DNA of 8,150 nt from Phototrophicales bacterium (GTDB taxonomy: Bacteria > Chloroflexota > Anaerolineae > Aggregatilineales > Phototrophicaceae): the NCBI GenBank assembly GCA_002794515.1, contig PGTJ01000100.1, positions 1 through 8,150 of the forward strand, read 5' to 3'. The notes under the pieces are model-generated. The model saw nothing but the letters and a program-made list of their open reading frames with translations, did no database searches and had not been told where the DNA came from. This document shows, piece after piece, positions 1 through 7,352 of this stretch; the first letter of the stretch is position 1, and the number at the start of each line of letters is the position of its first letter. Made by a program: the position numbers and the translations under genes.

Positions 1-1
1 C

Positions 2-1180
2 CCTCATCTCGGTGGTGAGCAGGCGCTCATCAATCTGCGCCAAGCCATGCACCAGCGTGGTATGCGCCTCATTTTGGATGTCACGCCCAATCATACAGGC
101 GATAAGCACAAGTGGTTTTTAGCCGCCCAAGCCGATAAGAACGCCGAAACGTATGAATTTTACACTTTCCACGAACATCCTCACGATTATCATTCGTGGT
201 TGGGGGTCAAATCGCTCCCCAAATTGAATTATAAGAGCGAAAAATTGCGCCAATGGATGTATGAAAATGACGACTCGGTGTTGCGCTATTGGCTCAAAGA
301 ACCGTATAAAATTGATGGTTGGCGTTTAGATGTGTTGAATATGACTGCTCGTCAGGGTGGGGTACAATTCAGCCATAAGGTCGGGCGCGGGATGCGCCGT
401 GCCGTCAAAGAGACCAATCCAGAAGCCTATTTATTCGGCGAACATTTCTTTGATGGCACACCCCACCTCCAAGGCGATGAACTCGATGCCACTATGAATT
501 ATCAGGGCTTCAATATTCCGCTTTGGCATTGGTTGAGCGGGTACTATCTGGGGCAAGATTCCGCCCCAAACCGCCCGCGTTACCGCTCGCCCACACCTGT
601 CTTTGTCGAGCAATTGGCGCAATTTCGCGCCTCGGTGCCGTGGGTGATCGCCCAGCAACAATTTCACCAATTGGGTAGCCACGATACCACGCGCATTTTG
701 AATATTGTTGAACACGACAAAGACCTGATGAAACTCGGTGTGGCATTATTACTCACCTATCCCGGTGTGCCGTGTATTTATTATGGGGATGAAATTGGTC
801 TGGATGGTGAACGCGACCCGAACAATCGCAAAACCATGCCATGGGATGAAAAGAAATGGGATAAAGACCTGTTGGCATATCATAAAAGATGGATTGCCTT
901 CCGCAAAACTGCGCCTGCGCTGTTATATGGCGGGTATCAGGATATTCATGCACAGGGTGATGTATGGGCATTTTTGCGCCAATCATCCGATCAGCGCCTG
1001 TTGGTCATCGGCAATCGTGCCAAAAGCGCGGTGAATGTGCATCATATCCCCGTATGGCATGGTGGTTATGCCGATGGCACAGTCCTCACAGAGGTGTTCA
1101 CAGGACAAACGGTGACAGTCGGGCAGGGCGAAATTGTGGTGAATTTGCCCCGTGCCAGCGCACTCATCTTTGAGGGATAA
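2..1180 (+). CDS. malZ: MalZ-like maltodextrin glucosidase, GH13 (5' end missing)
   Basis: This is a cytoplasmic-type alpha-glucosidase expected to release glucose from maltodextrins. The frame is open from base 2 to a TAA stop, so the start and N-terminal domain lie outside the window and 392 residues are visible. The four GH13 motifs are present in fragment numbering: DVTPNH at 26-31; GWRLD with the nucleophile Asp110; FGEH with the general acid Glu147; and SHD with Asp228 as transition-state stabiliser. LPKLN at 72-76 is the fifth conserved region of the neopullulanase/MalZ side of the family. The stretches DGWRLDV, YGDEIGLDGERDP and RKTMPWD closely resemble E. coli MalZ as recalled, which is about 600 residues long. 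The last 75 or so residues form the usual C-terminal beta domain. The next gene, 218 bases downstream, is another GH13 enzyme. A general neopullulanase or oligo-1,6-glucosidase activity cannot be excluded. Confidence 0.9.
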   Translation, partial: PHLGGEQALINLRQAMHQRGMRLILDVTPNHTGDKHKWFLAAQADKNAETYEFYTFHEHPHDYHSWLGVKSLPKLNYKSEKLRQWMYENDDSVLRYWLKEPYKIDGWRLDVLNMTARQGGVQFSHKVGRGMRRAVKETNPEAYLFGEHFFDGTPHLQGDELDATMNYQGFNIPLWHWLSGYYLGQDSAPNRPRYRSPTPVFVEQLAQFRASVPWVIAQQQFHQLGSHDTTRILNIVEHDKDLMKLGVALLLTYPGVPCIYYGDEIGLDGERDPNNRKTMPWDEKKWDKDLLAYHKRWIAFRKTAPALLYGGYQDIHAQGDVWAFLRQSSDQRLLVIGNRAKSAVNVHHIPVWHGGYADGTVLTEVFTGQTVTVGQGEIVVNLPRASALIFEG

Positions 1181-1398
1181 CAGGATGATAACGGGCGGGC
1201 AACACATACCTGACACCGCCATGATGCCCGCCTATCTGTACTGGACGATTAGCACATGGTGTGTATATCGTCCATGTCGTCCATCGCAATCCACATCGTG
1301 CGTAGTATATCCGTTCATCGCAATACAACAGACCTATATGAGCATCCCATCTGATTATCATACCCCCTTAAAACTCATATGCGAAAGGAAAAATTCTC
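1181..1398. other. Intergenic region between the two GH13 genes
   Basis: This 218-base gap contains no credible gene. It holds an 8-bp inverted repeat (1194-1201 with 1225-1232, 23-base loop) not followed by a T run. It also has short direct repeats: TCGTCCAT at 1268-1275 and again at 1277-1284, and CATCGCAAT at 1282-1290 and 1316-1324. A ribosome binding site (AAGGA at 1385-1389) precedes the next start by 9 bases. No convincing -35/-10 pair was found. The gap is long enough for a promoter, so it is unclear whether the two amylase genes share a transcript. Confidence 0.5.
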
Positions 1399-3195
1399 AT
1401 GTCTACTTTATCTGACCAAAATTATCGCAAATTGCGCCCCAAACAACCGATTCATATCCCCCCGCCTGCACAACCCCTGAACAGCACCGTGACGCTCATC
1501 CTAGAGGGTGTGCAAACACAACCCGAAATTTATCTGACAGATACGCGCCGAAATTACACATGGCGCGTCATGATGAGCGCCTCTGGCAACCAAACATGGA
1601 GCGCCACCGTGCAACTGCCGATGAAGCCGACCATCGTCACCTATCATTTTCGGGTAGGCAAGAAGAAAATTCTCGAAAATCGCTTGGTAGAAAGTCGGGA
1701 TATTCCCAACACGGGCAACCGCCCGATTTATGGCGAATGGCACAAATTGCCGTTCAAAATCGCTGTCTATGACCCGCTTGCCATGCCCGCCGACTGGACG
1801 AAAGGCATGACGGTGTATCAGATCTTCCCCGACCGTTTCGCCAAAGCACAATCGGATGAACAAGCCAGGTCATTTTTGCGCGGGGTATATGGCTTAGAGC
1901 CACAATTCCGCCAATGGGATGAATTGCCCGAATTACCGCCGATGGGGCGTGATTTTTTTGGTGGTGATTTGCGCGGGGTCATCCAAAAACTGGATTATCT
2001 GGCAGATTTAGGTGTGGAGTGCATTTATTTCAACCCGATTTTCGAGGCATCGACCAATCATCGCTACGAAGCGATTAATTTCATGCGGATAGACCCCATG
2101 CTCGGCACAGAAGCCGATTTTGATGAACTAGTCGCCGAAGCGCACAGGCGTAACATCAAAATTGTGTTGGATGCGGTGTTCAATCATTGTTCATCGGATA
2201 GCATCTACTTCGATATCGGGAACAAATACGGCAATGGTGCATATCACTCAACAGAGTCACCCTATTATCGCTGGTTCAATTTCGACCCCCATCCCACAGG
2301 TTATCATGGTTGGTGGGGTTTGGGCTTCATGCCCGAATTTGTCGAATGTCCAGAGATGGAAGATTACTTTTTGGGCGAAAATGGCGTGACCGCCTATTGG
2401 TTGAATAAAGGCATCGATGGTTGGCGTGCCGATGTGCCATTCGATAACACCCCCGAATTTTGGTTGCGGTTTCGTGAGCGGGTGAACGCCACCAAGCCCG
2501 AAGCGTGGACGATCAGCGAAGAATGGCGCGATGCCACCCATTATCTATTGGGCGATATGTTCAATGCCACCATGAATTATCGCTTTATGTGGGCGACTCG
2601 TGGCTTTTTTGCCTATGATAAGCTGACCGCCAGCGAATTAGACGACCGCCTGATGGCATGGATGCGCGATACACCTTATCCCGCGCTCGCCAGCCAGATG
2701 AACTTGCTCGATTCGCACGATATAGATCGCCTCATTCACGCCTGTGGGGGAGATAAAGCCAAATATCGGCAATGTATGGCATTTTTATTCGCCCATATCG
2801 GCGCACCGACCATTTTTTACGGCAGTGAGACGGCAATTGATGGCACGATGCAAGAGGATGCACGCCGTACCATGCCTTGGGATAATCTGGATAGCGACCT
2901 CATCGCCTATTTCAAAAAATTATTACACACCCGCAAAACGCTGAATGTCCTCCGCAAAGGTGATGTGCAAACAGTCTGGATTGATGATGCCACACGCACC
3001 TACGCCATCAAACGCACATGGGGCGATTTTACCTTGTATGCCTTGTTCAACGCGGGTGATGTCTCTGCGACCATCACCCTAGACGATACAGGCACATGGC
3101 ATGACTTGCTGGGCAATATCCCCGATGTGCATGGCGATGATCACCTCACGATTACACTCGGTGCGCGGGGGTTTGCTTGGATTGTCAAAACATGA
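1399..3195 (+). CDS. Neopullulanase/cyclomaltodextrinase-like GH13 amylase
   Basis: This is a predicted cytoplasmic alpha-glucan hydrolase of 598 residues, the usual length for cyclomaltodextrinases, neopullulanases and maltogenic amylases. There is no signal peptide. Residues about 25-120 look like the N-terminal beta domain of that group (CBM34-like). The catalytic barrel runs from about 135 to 510 (MTVYQIFPDRF near its start), followed by a C-terminal beta domain. Catalytic motifs are DAVFNH (258-263), DGWRAD with nucleophile Asp345, SEEW with general acid Glu374, and DSHD with Asp441. Two positions are unusual: the region-V motif, normally MPKLN, reads MPEF at 311-314, and the residue before the catalytic Glu is Ser instead of Gly. 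All three catalytic acids are intact, so activity is expected, but the substrate could be shifted. The ATG at 1399 is supported by AAGGA 9 bases upstream. A hairpin follows the stop codon. Confidence 0.9.
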   Translation: MSTLSDQNYRKLRPKQPIHIPPPAQPLNSTVTLILEGVQTQPEIYLTDTRRNYTWRVMMSASGNQTWSATVQLPMKPTIVTYHFRVGKKKILENRLVESRDIPNTGNRPIYGEWHKLPFKIAVYDPLAMPADWTKGMTVYQIFPDRFAKAQSDEQARSFLRGVYGLEPQFRQWDELPELPPMGRDFFGGDLRGVIQKLDYLADLGVECIYFNPIFEASTNHRYEAINFMRIDPMLGTEADFDELVAEAHRRNIKIVLDAVFNHCSSDSIYFDIGNKYGNGAYHSTESPYYRWFNFDPHPTGYHGWWGLGFMPEFVECPEMEDYFLGENGVTAYWLNKGIDGWRADVPFDNTPEFWLRFRERVNATKPEAWTISEEWRDATHYLLGDMFNATMNYRFMWATRGFFAYDKLTASELDDRLMAWMRDTPYPALASQMNLLDSHDIDRLIHACGGDKAKYRQCMAFLFAHIGAPTIFYGSETAIDGTMQEDARRTMPWDNLDSDLIAYFKKLLHTRKTLNVLRKGDVQTVWIDDATRTYAIKRTWGDFTLYALFNAGDVSATITLDDTGTWHDLLGNIPDVHGDDHLTITLGARGFAWIVKT

Positions 3196-3224
3196 TATGG
3201 TAGACAATAACCCGATAGAACACA

Positions 3225-3250
3225 CAGGGGCATTGCCAGTTATGCCCCTG
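3225..3250 (+). terminator. GC-rich hairpin after the amylase gene
   Basis: CAGGGGCAT at 3225-3233 pairs perfectly with ATGCCCCTG at 3242-3250, giving a 9-bp stem with an 8-base loop. It begins 30 bases after the amylase stop and ends 36 bases before the Uma2 start. No T run follows, so it is not a classical intrinsic terminator. It could slow polymerase, stabilise the upstream mRNA end, or lie in the Uma2 leader. Confidence 0.45.
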
Positions 3251-3286
3251 CAACATGACATATCATCAATGATGAGGTAAACGACT

Positions 3287-3868
3287 ATGCTCGATATACA
3301 ATCCCCAAAAACAGGTCTGATGACTGTGGATGAGTTCCTACAATGGGTCAATTTGCCAGAAAATGCCGATAAACGTTGGGAATTGATAGAAGGAGTACCA
3401 GTGGAAATGCCACCATCTAGTAAAATCAACACAACCGTAGCAGGAATAATCGCCTATTACCTCAATCACCTTGTTTTGCCCAACAAATTAGGCTATGTGA
3501 GTGTTCCTGATGGTGGCTACCGCGTTGGCAGAAATATTTTACAGCCTGATGTCGGTTTTATTAGCAAAAGTCGTGCAGGTGGATTAAAAGGTGTTTCGTA
3601 TGACACAGCACCAGATATCGCCGTAGAGGTGGTCTCGCCTAGTGAGGCGGAGAAAAATATTTTCCTCAAGGCGCATCGCTATTTGCTCAATGGCACACAA
3701 ATCGTATGGGTGGTGTATCCTGAAGATAAGATGGTGTATGTTTGTACATTAGAAGCCAATAACAGCATGAATGTGTTGCCGATGGATGAGACCATGACGC
3801 TCACGGGCGGGGATGTGTTGCCCAATTTCACATTAGCCGTGGCAAAAATTTTTCCTGATGAGGCATGA
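3287..3868 (+). CDS. Uma2 family (DUF820) nuclease-fold protein
   Basis: This 193-residue protein belongs to the Uma2 family, which has a PD-(D/E)XK restriction-endonuclease-like fold and no well-established biological role. Family hallmarks are visible: TVDEFLQW near residue 13, WELIEG at 31-36, QPDVGF at 86-91, PDIAVEVVSPSE at 109-120, and the late NG..IVWVVYPEDK segment near 135-148. Probable active-site residues are Glu35, Asp88, Glu114 and Lys128, inferred from the family pattern. The length is typical. GAGG at 3274-3277 sits 9 bases before the ATG. The gene stands alone between two hairpins and has no functional link to the amylases on its left. It looks richer in A+T than its neighbours by eye. 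Such genes occur in many dispersed copies in Chloroflexota and Cyanobacteria, so recent arrival is possible but unproven. Confidence 0.88.
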   Translation: MLDIQSPKTGLMTVDEFLQWVNLPENADKRWELIEGVPVEMPPSSKINTTVAGIIAYYLNHLVLPNKLGYVSVPDGGYRVGRNILQPDVGFISKSRAGGLKGVSYDTAPDIAVEVVSPSEAEKNIFLKAHRYLLNGTQIVWVVYPEDKMVYVCTLEANNSMNVLPMDETMTLTGGDVLPNFTLAVAKIFPDEA

Positions 3869-3869
3869 C

Positions 3870-3908
3870 AATAAGAGGGGTGACAAGCGAATAGCCCCCC
3901 TCATTATT
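3870..3908. terminator. Bidirectional hairpin terminator between convergent genes
   Basis: GAGGGG at 3875-3880 pairs with CCCCTC at 3897-3902. The stem continues past a single unpaired A (3903) with AATAA at 3870-3874 pairing TTATT at 3904-3908. The A/T-rich flanks provide a short U-rich tail in both directions. It lies between the Uma2 stop (3868) and the stop of the oppositely oriented peptidase gene (3915), as expected for a terminator shared by converging units. Confidence 0.75.
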
Positions 3909-3914
3909 AAGTGA

Positions 3915-5060
3915 TTAGAATTGCCATTCTTTGAGCATGGCGGCGACCAGCGTTGCCCGTTCTGGCAGGCTATTCAGCACCACATGCTCATGTAAGGCAT
4001 GGAGACCATCGCCCGCGGGACCTAACCCGTCTAATGTGGGGATGCCCATGCTGGCGGTGATGTTGCCATCGCTACCGCCGCCGCTACCATCTTCGCGCAC
4101 GGTCAGACCATATGCCTCACCGATTTGTTTGCATTGGGCGAATGTCTTGATCATCAATTCGTTGTGTTCCATCGGGTCACGGCTATGTTCGACTTCCACA
4201 CGCAATTTTGCGCCGGGCAAGAATGGTTGCAAATTGAACATGGCAGATTGTATCCGCGCCATTTCTGATTGTTTCATCACACGGGTATCAATGGTGGCGG
4301 TGGCATAGGCGGGGATGACATTCATGGTCGTGCCACCACTGCATACCGTCACCGAGACCGAGGTCCCGTTGGGATAATCATTCAACTGGTTCAAGCGTAA
4401 GGCTTGTTGTGCCAGCTCGATGATGGCATTAATCCCTTGTTCGGGGGCATTGCCTGCATGGGCAGGGCGACCTTCGATGTGTAATTTATACACCGCCAAG
4501 CCCTTGCGCCATGTCTTGAGTGCGCCCTCTTTGGTGGCTGGCTCCATCACCAACACCAACCCGACTTGTGGCGCAACCTCGCGCAATATGGGTATCGAAT
4601 GGATACTACCCACCTCTTCATCGGTGGTCATCAACACCCATATCGGGCGGTTGGGCATTTGTTTTTGGTCAATCAGCCCCTTGATGGCAGATAACACGAT
4701 GGTGATGCCACCCTTCATATCGATTGCTCCAGGTCCGAACAGCTTGCCGTCTTCATCGATGTGGACAGGGCGTTCCGCCAATGTGCCGATGCCCCACACC
4801 GTGTCGATGTGGATGAGGAACATGATTGGCTTGCCGGGCGCGTTTTCGTTCCATTTTGCCAACAAAAAGTCGCCCACTTGGGTTTGTGGGATGCGCGTCA
4901 CGGATGATGCGCCGAGCGATTTGAATTGGGTGTGCATATACGCGCCTAACTTATCTACGGCGGGTTTATCGAGGGTGGGGGTTTCGTAATTCACCAATTC
5001 GGTGAGCAAATCGGTCATCGCTTGTTTTTGCGATTGAAAATAACGCAATAAATCGGACAT
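3915..5060 (-). CDS. M20 family zinc peptidase, carboxypeptidase G2-like
   Basis: This 381-residue protein is a predicted two-metal exopeptidase or amidohydrolase of the M20 family, closest in pattern to glutamate carboxypeptidases. It appears cytoplasmic, with no signal peptide. Metal-site motifs are in order: HIDTV (His84, Asp86), GAIDMKGG (bridging Asp114), TTDEEVG (catalytic Glu148, metal ligand Glu149), MEP (Glu173), and GDGLHALHEHV (His354). Residues about 180-295 form the inserted dimerisation domain, with GRPAHAG (His201) and the TMNVIP segment. GSGGGSDGN at 325-333 is typical of this branch. The ATG is preceded by GAGGAG at 5064-5069, only 3 bases away but strong. A promoter of its own lies at 5109-5137. 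The substrate cannot be read from sequence: folate-type glutamate, acylated amino acids and dipeptides are all possible. It converges on the Uma2 gene. Confidence 0.92.
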   Translation of the reverse strand: MSDLLRYFQSQKQAMTDLLTELVNYETPTLDKPAVDKLGAYMHTQFKSLGASSVTRIPQTQVGDFLLAKWNENAPGKPIMFLIHIDTVWGIGTLAERPVHIDEDGKLFGPGAIDMKGGITIVLSAIKGLIDQKQMPNRPIWVLMTTDEEVGSIHSIPILREVAPQVGLVLVMEPATKEGALKTWRKGLAVYKLHIEGRPAHAGNAPEQGINAIIELAQQALRLNQLNDYPNGTSVSVTVCSGGTTMNVIPAYATATIDTRVMKQSEMARIQSAMFNLQPFLPGAKLRVEVEHSRDPMEHNELMIKTFAQCKQIGEAYGLTVREDGSGGGSDGNITASMGIPTLDGLGPAGDGLHALHEHVVLNSLPERATLVAAMLKEWQF

Positions 5061-5073
5061 GGACTCCTCATAT

Positions 5074-5112
5074 CACTGTGTTAAATGGGCGTTAAAATTT
5101 ATTAAAACAGTG
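5074..5112. repeat. Imperfect inverted repeat over the peptidase promoter
   Basis: CACTGTGTTAA at 5074-5084 is complementary to TTAAAACAGTG at 5102-5112 in 10 of 11 positions, with 17 bases between the arms. The right arm overlaps the -10 element and the predicted start of transcription. Because only part of that arm would be transcribed, a protein-binding operator is more likely than an RNA hairpin. The A/T-rich setting makes chance a real alternative. Confidence 0.35.
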
Positions 5113-5137
5113 TAGTGAGGAATACGGCACATGTCAA
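5109..5137 (-). promoter_or_regulatory. Sigma70-type promoter of the M20 peptidase gene
   Basis: On the minus strand TTGACA (5137-5132, consensus -35) is followed after exactly 17 bases by TACACT (5114-5109, 4 of 6 matches to the -10 consensus). Transcription would start near 5102, giving a leader of about 40 bases before the ATG at 5060. It lies just downstream of the lipoprotein stop codon at 5171, so the peptidase can be transcribed independently of the upstream genes. Confidence 0.75.
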
Positions 5138-5151
5138 GATAAGGCATGTTA

Positions 5152-5172
5152 AGGGTTTGGTGATATAACCCT
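5152..5172 (-). terminator. Weak hairpin at the end of the lipoprotein gene
   Basis: AGGGTT at 5152-5157 pairs with AACCCT at 5167-5172 (6-bp stem, 9-base loop) and overlaps the lipoprotein stop codon at 5171-5173. The minus strand continues TTAACATG, which is not a real U tract. This is at best a weak terminator between the lipoprotein gene and the peptidase promoter. Confidence 0.25.
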
Positions 5173-6505
5173 AAAACGGACACATATCCCGCGCTACATA
5201 TTTGAGGTTGCGAGCGCCGTAACGGTTCATCCAGGTGAGCGCCAATGGCACATTCGCCATCGCCTGTAATACCGTCTCGCATCCATCGGATAGGCTGTTG
5301 TTGAGCGTGTATGCTTCCCAAAATGCTTGTCCCAGCACGGCGAATGGGGCGGTATCGGCTAAGCCTTCGGTGGATGTGCCGAAATCGGTTCGCAAGCGCT
5401 CGAATACAATCGCCGCCTCGCCCGTGTTGCCTTGCGATGCCCATGCCAACATCAGCCGATATAAAATATAACCCTGTAAAATCGGCTTTTCGTTGCGTAG
5501 CCATATCCGCAACTCTTCATCGATATATGCCAATTGATATAATTCAATGGCGCTCCCCATGCGATTCGCCAGAAAATTGCGGTCTGCCTCTTGGATCACC
5601 TGTATCTGATAGCGTGGCGGGTCGAGTTCCATGATAGACAGCACATAGAGTGTGCCGTTCCAGTCGTAAATTTGTCGTCCTGTGCGGAGCGGTCCCGTAT
5701 TGATATCGCCGATATAATCGAGCTTAATCAAAATTTCGTCTACGAGGTCGTTATCCACATCCACAATTTCGGGCAATTGATCGGTCAATAGGGGTGTATT
5801 GAGCAAATTGACCATGCGCCCCAAGTCATTATCCCATGTGAGGATGTAAGTCTGATATTGGCACAAATTGCGGTCATTATTTTGGCAAAAGCGCCCTGTG
5901 ACAACAATTTCGGGCGCACGCGCCACATTCATATCATCGGCGAATAACAGTTGGGGTGTATTGGTTTGTTGAAAGACCACCTGATGCAACACCCGATATG
6001 CCCGATCCTGACAACCCAATGCCAAGAAAAAACCACCATCTTCTATAGATAATCCGAGCATGATGTCGGGTGTACCTTCGGATGTGATATCGATATCATC
6101 GCGCAAAAATCCATCTTGGGGCAAAATCCGCCACCGATCGCGCAGGGCGGTTTGTAGGCGTTCCACACTGCCACCCGCCGATAAAAAGCGGGTGATTTCG
6201 TTGGCGATAGCATTGCTCCCGCGTGGCAAATCTTGTAGTTGTGCCAATGATGATTGTGGTGGACAGGCATCCCGCGCAGGAGTGGGTGTGCCACGATTCG
6301 CCAAAGCGACCACCGTTGCAGGGGCGATAACATCGGGCGCGAGGGCGTTGGGGGTGGGCATCACCCCTTGTAACACATAGCCAATGGTGGGTGTTGGGAA
6401 TGGTACAAGGCTGGGGGCAACAGGCGCGATGATTTCTTGTCGACATGCACCCAGCATGATGAGACTGGCAAATAATAGGGGTATGAAAAATCGTCTTATA
6501 TTCAT
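5171..6505 (-). CDS. Lipoprotein with FG-GAP-like motifs and helical C-terminus
   Basis: This 444-residue predicted lipoprotein has no recognised function. The start at 6505 places a signal peptide right at the N-terminus: basic MNIRR, a hydrophobic stretch, then the lipobox LGAC with lipidated Cys21. AGGGG at 6510-6514 is 4 bases upstream; the adjacent ATG at 6508 is possible but too close to it. The longer open frame back to 6586 would bury the signal peptide. Residues 22-80 form a Pro/Thr-rich linker (PFPTPT, GTPTPAR). Three Asp-rich segments near 136-149, 188-202 and 247-260, the last reading DVDNDLVDEILIKL, are spaced 50-60 residues apart. Each is followed by strand-like segments such as YDWNGTLYVL, as in FG-GAP/beta-propeller blades. 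The last 150 or so residues look helical and TPR-like. Six further cysteines could form disulfides. It is probably anchored outside the membrane and co-transcribed with the secreted protein upstream. Confidence 0.8.
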   Translation of the reverse strand: MNIRRFFIPLLFASLIMLGACRQEIIAPVAPSLVPFPTPTIGYVLQGVMPTPNALAPDVIAPATVVALANRGTPTPARDACPPQSSLAQLQDLPRGSNAIANEITRFLSAGGSVERLQTALRDRWRILPQDGFLRDDIDITSEGTPDIMLGLSIEDGGFFLALGCQDRAYRVLHQVVFQQTNTPQLLFADDMNVARAPEIVVTGRFCQNNDRNLCQYQTYILTWDNDLGRMVNLLNTPLLTDQLPEIVDVDNDLVDEILIKLDYIGDINTGPLRTGRQIYDWNGTLYVLSIMELDPPRYQIQVIQEADRNFLANRMGSAIELYQLAYIDEELRIWLRNEKPILQGYILYRLMLAWASQGNTGEAAIVFERLRTDFGTSTEGLADTAPFAVLGQAFWEAYTLNNSLSDGCETVLQAMANVPLALTWMNRYGARNLKYVARDMCPF

Positions 6506-6546
6506 CATGCCCCTATTATGCCATATCTGATGCCCATTGGTGTAGG

Positions 6547-7341
6547 CTAGGGCAAAAATGGTACGACTTCTACCCAATAGCGCCATAATTGTGTGTCAGA
6601 TGTGCGAATACGCACTTTATCCCAATTCAGCAAGGGATTGAGATGCGTCATGTATAAATCGTAATGCAACAAAACAGAAAATCCATCGGCTAATGTTTCT
6701 GGTGTTTGATATTCAATCTGACCAGCAAAGGCTTGTTCAAACAAGAATTGCGTATCGACATCCACAATGGCTTGTTCCTCCACCGTCCGTTGATTGGTCG
6801 GTGGCATGAGATGAAGCCACACATAACGGGGTGTCCATACCACTGCTTCGTCATGCGGTTGTGTGACGAACTTGAAAATGGTATCGAAGACCCGCTTTAG
6901 TGCATCGGGAATGGTCAATCCATATACGCGGATTTTTTTGTAACTATCGGTATCGGGCAGATAAATTTTGAGGACATTGGTGTTGGCATCCATCAGACCT
7001 TTTTCGATGTATTCATTATCTAATACAGCCAATTCAGCGAGGTCGAACTGAGACATGAAATCTTGTGCATCGACCGTGATTTGATAATATTGCCCCTCAA
7101 GCAATGTATTGGGACTTTCTTGATAATAAAACACCTGCCCATCATCATATAAGGTGAATAGGCTGACATAATAGGCGGTCATGTCTTTATTGAGCATAAT
7201 CGCCCACGGGCTAAAGGTACTCATCTGCAACAAGATTTTTGGGTGGGTATCGGGTTCTGGTGTCGGTTGAGGGGTGGCGGTATGGGCAGATACAGCCCCG
7301 ATAACAACGAACAAGATAGATAACATGAGCGGAATTCGCAT
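6547..7341 (-). CDS. Secreted protein of unknown function
   Basis: This 264-residue predicted exported protein could not be assigned to a named family. The ATG at 7341 is chosen because GGAGG (7355-7351) lies 9 bases upstream and the protein then starts with a clear signal peptide: MRIPLM, a hydrophobic core LSILFVVIGAV, and a signal peptidase I site after VSA (about residue 19). The open frame extends to 7473 only through a TTG codon and would overlap the DinB-like gene. The mature part starts with a short Pro/Thr linker (TPQPTPEPD). A beta-rich region follows with aromatic-rich strands, such as SLFTLYDDGQVFYYQ, and a possible helix near FDLAELAVLDNEY. No catalytic motif is apparent. There is no lipobox, so it is probably released or periplasmic. 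The lipoprotein gene starts 41 bases downstream. A strong hairpin overlaps its ribosome binding site. Confidence 0.8.
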   Translation of the reverse strand: MRIPLMLSILFVVIGAVSAHTATPQPTPEPDTHPKILLQMSTFSPWAIMLNKDMTAYYVSLFTLYDDGQVFYYQESPNTLLEGQYYQITVDAQDFMSQFDLAELAVLDNEYIEKGLMDANTNVLKIYLPDTDSYKKIRVYGLTIPDALKRVFDTIFKFVTQPHDEAVVWTPRYVWLHLMPPTNQRTVEEQAIVDVDTQFLFEQAFAGQIEYQTPETLADGFSVLLHYDLYMTHLNPLLNWDKVRIRTSDTQLWRYWVEVVPFLP

Positions 7342-7352
7342 GATGACCAACC

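Noticed and set aside
1194..1232. 8-bp inverted repeat after the first GH13 gene as a terminator
   Set aside because: The loop is 23 bases and no T run follows, so it is not a convincing intrinsic terminator. It is noted only as part of the intergenic region.
1152..1415. Open frames on both strands across the gap between the GH13 genes
   Set aside because: They overlap the ends of real genes, have biased translations without recognisable features, and lack ribosome binding sites.
4420..4989. A 189-residue open frame on the plus strand, antisense to the peptidase gene
   Set aside because: It lies wholly inside the M20 gene, whose motifs are intact. The composition is Met/Pro/Ser-rich with no family features and no ribosome binding site, as expected for a shadow frame.
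5073..6446. Other minus-strand and plus-strand open frames within the lipoprotein region
   Set aside because: They are out of frame with a gene that has a signal peptide, lipobox and repeated motifs, and their translations are rich in Arg, His and Cys, as is typical of shadows.
6506..6586. Longer start for the lipoprotein at 6586
   Set aside because: It would overlap the upstream gene and move the lipobox about 47 residues from the N-terminus, which is inconsistent with lipoprotein export.
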